Shown in pieces: positions 11,463 through 12,516 of a stretch of DNA of 12,516 bases. The stretch's first letter is position 1, and each line of letters opens with the position of its first letter. The DNA is from Candidatus Curtissbacteria bacterium. Its GTDB lineage: Bacteria; Patescibacteriota; Microgenomatia; Curtissbacterales; GWA2-41-24. The DNA lies in the NCBI GenBank assembly GCA_016187105.1, contig JACPKK010000026.1, forward strand, positions 1-12,516, read 5' to 3'. The notes under the pieces were generated by a model, which worked only from the letters and a program-made list of their open reading frames with translations, did not search any database and had not been told where the DNA came from. The position numbers and the translations under genes are program-made.

Positions 11463-11927
11463 ATGAACAAGAAAGTAATTATTGTTATTTTGGTAATTGC
11501 AGTACTTGTTGGCGTACTTTTTGCCCTGACGAGGAAAAGATACGTATTTGATTTTGAAGGAAGGGTTAAAGCACTTGAAACTGTTTCCAAGATACAAAAG
11601 AAATACCCGAATGCGACAGTACTGATCCCTGATGACAGTACTCAACTGCCAAAAACTGTGCCTATAGAGCTTACGTACGCCAAGTCTAAGGTGGCCTCTT
11701 TTGAACAGTTGGGCTCACAAGGCATCAGTTTTATATTGATAAGTTCTGACTCAAGAGATGTGATAAGCAAAACTATGAGCAGGGCGATGGAGAGTGCGGG
11801 ATGGGAACTGATTTCCAAATCGGAAGATACTATTGAAGCGAGAAAGGGCGTCCAGAAAACAAAAATATCCCTAGAAAAAGAAGAGGACCACACACTGATT
11901 GTAGTAGCCTATACCTACAACTTGTAA
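11463..11927 (+). CDS. Single-pass membrane protein of unknown function
   Basis: The 154-residue protein starts MNKKVIIVILVIAVLVGVLF (helix about 4-22), followed by basic RKR on what would normally be the cytoplasmic side rule, and then a domain of about 125 residues. That domain has alternating strands and helices: TVLIPDDSTQLPKTVPIELTYAK in part, ISFILISSDSRDVISKTMSR in part, then EDTIEARKGVQKTKISLEKE and a final LIVVAYTYNL strand. No family was recognised. The start is set by ATG 11463, one base after the previous stop, with AGGAG (about 11448-11452) some 10 nt upstream. As the second gene of an operon it uses an SD, unlike the first genes here. It probably works with the exported protein encoded before it. 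Confidence 0.8.
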   Translation: MNKKVIIVILVIAVLVGVLFALTRKRYVFDFEGRVKALETVSKIQKKYPNATVLIPDDSTQLPKTVPIELTYAKSKVASFEQLGSQGISFILISSDSRDVISKTMSRAMESAGWELISKSEDTIEARKGVQKTKISLEKEEDHTLIVVAYTYNL

Positions 11928-11965
11928 CCTTACCGAATCTTTCTTTTGGGCGCGCCGATTGAGAA

Positions 11966-12421
11966 TTAATTCCCGTAGATAATTTGGGCTTTGTCTCCAC
12001 TTTTAATTTTCTCGTTTAAAAAGTTAGGAGTTTCTATTTCGTTAATAAAAAACTTTAAGGATTTTGTTTGGTTGTTACACAAGACTTCGCCATCGCCGGT
12101 AGTTAAACAATCTGTTGTCAGTTTCATCGGTAAGGTGTTGAAGAAGTCGCCCCAAGTAATATCGGCCCTTTTAACATTGACGATACTGGGATTTTCCGCT
12201 GATATAAAAACATCTTCTGAATTGTTGTGGTATTTGGGACTCGTGAAGTTTCGTTTTAAGCCGTCTGTATAGATTTCAAAAGAAGCCTGAAAATCTACTT
12301 TTTCTTGTTGAGCCGCAGGAGCCGTTACCGCACCAGGAGTCGAGTCGCCTTTTTGGGTAATGGAACATCCGGGCAATAGAACAATCGATGCGACTATAAG
12401 GGCAAGTTTAAGCCCACTCAT
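11966..12421 (-). CDS. Putative lipoprotein of unknown function
   Basis: The 151-residue protein begins MSGLKLALIVASIVLLPGCS. It has a hydrophobic core and a lipobox-like LLPGC with Cys19 as the likely lipidated residue, then a polar linker rich in Thr, Ala and Gln (about 20-40). The remaining domain of about 110 residues has a Cys pair (TTDCLTTGDGEVLC) and a beta-like pattern (VDFQASFEIYTDGLKRNFTS, KSLKFFINEIETPNF). No family was recognised. Surface anchoring is inferred from the lipobox; the Pro at -2 is unusual but tolerated in some lipoboxes. The ATG at 12421 follows a -10 box (TATACT) by 6 nt. It is convergent with the membrane-protein gene ending at 11927. Confidence 0.78.
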   Translation of the reverse strand: MSGLKLALIVASIVLLPGCSITQKGDSTPGAVTAPAAQQEKVDFQASFEIYTDGLKRNFTSPKYHNNSEDVFISAENPSIVNVKRADITWGDFFNTLPMKLTTDCLTTGDGEVLCNNQTKSLKFFINEIETPNFLNEKIKSGDKAQIIYGN

Positions 12422-12427
12422 TAAATA

Positions 12428-12433
12428 AGTATA
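12428..12433 (-). promoter_or_regulatory. -10 element for the leaderless lipoprotein gene
   Basis: On the minus strand TATACT ends 6 nt before the ATG at 12421. No -35 match was seen at the usual distance. Confidence 0.5.
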
Positions 12434-12468
12434 TACTAAAGTTATGCCCGCTCCGCCTTCGCTCTTTC

Positions 12469-12477
12469 TGTTAAAAT
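12469..12477 (+). promoter_or_regulatory. Extended -10 element for the gene starting at 12485
   Basis: TG-T-TAAAAT ends 7 nt before the ATG at 12485, the same arrangement as at recR, the gene at 9301 and others in the window. Confidence 0.55.
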
Positions 12478-12484
12478 TTCCCTT

Positions 12485-12516
12485 ATGAATTTGAGTGTGG
12501 GGATGGTTGGGCCATA
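12485..12516 (+). CDS. Start of a gene cut by the window edge, product uncertain
   Basis: Only ten codons are visible: MNLSVGMVGP. A well-placed extended -10 box 7 nt upstream supports a real leaderless start. The first nine residues resemble the beta-strand before the P-loop of the YchF/Obg-type GTPases (M-[NK]-L-S-[IV]-G-[IM]-V-G). The next residue is Pro rather than the usual Leu-Pro-Asn, so that identification is only a suggestion. Confidence 0.5.
   Translation, partial: MNLSVGMVGP

Noticed and set aside
1..12516. CRISPR array, transposase, integrase, toxin-antitoxin or defence genes
   Set aside because: Looked for on both strands. No regularly spaced direct repeats and no matching protein motifs were seen.

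Overview
The window reads as a dense, small-genome bacterial chromosome, most likely from the Candidate Phyla Radiation and possibly Microgenomates. This is inferred from the ybaB-recR cluster, short intergenic gaps, many small membrane-anchored proteins of unknown function, a Gmad2-domain protein, an N-terminus of the KGFAPI type, and short repeats inserted in frame into housekeeping genes. UGA is used as a stop by pgl and zwf, so the code is the standard bacterial one. That argues against Gracilibacteria and Absconditabacteria.

Layout. Positions 1-772 hold the end of a YbaB/EbfC nucleoid protein and recR. Positions 871-2724 hold a small charged protein and cysS. Positions 2787-6186 carry the whole oxidative pentose-phosphate branch: pgl and gnd on the plus strand, and zwf convergent on the minus strand. 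Between pgl and gnd lie a palindromic repeat and a duplicated 16-codon gnd 5' end. Positions 6187-6377 are a GC-rich imperfect inverted repeat. Positions 6378-6899 encode a Gmad2 lectin-like membrane protein, divergent from rarA (6974-8254). Two anchored proteins of unknown role lie on the minus strand (8270-9301), divergent from a PurN-type formyltransferase (9419-10141). A small protein with an alpha-CTD-like C-terminus (10144-10563, minus) is divergent from a two-gene operon for an exported and a membrane protein (10688-11927). A lipoprotein (11966-12421, minus) and the first codons of another gene (12485 on) close the window. No tRNA, rRNA, CRISPR array or transposase was seen, and no gap above 300 bases lacks a gene.

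How the genes work together. Zwf, Pgl and Gnd together take glucose-6-phosphate to ribulose-5-phosphate, yielding two NAD(P)H and CO2. RecR, RarA and YbaB belong to DNA repair, replication-fork maintenance and nucleoid functions. The remaining genes are mostly cell-surface proteins.

Three patterns stand out. First, almost every first gene of a transcription unit starts 6-7 nt after a good -10 box, so leaderless mRNA seems to be the default; this also corrects several start codons. Second, short palindromic or low-complexity repeats of at least three families sit in frame inside recR, cysS, gnd (twice) and rarA. Third, gnd is preceded by a promoter-bearing copy of its own first 16 codons, with identical amino acids but different bases at 12 of 16 codons.
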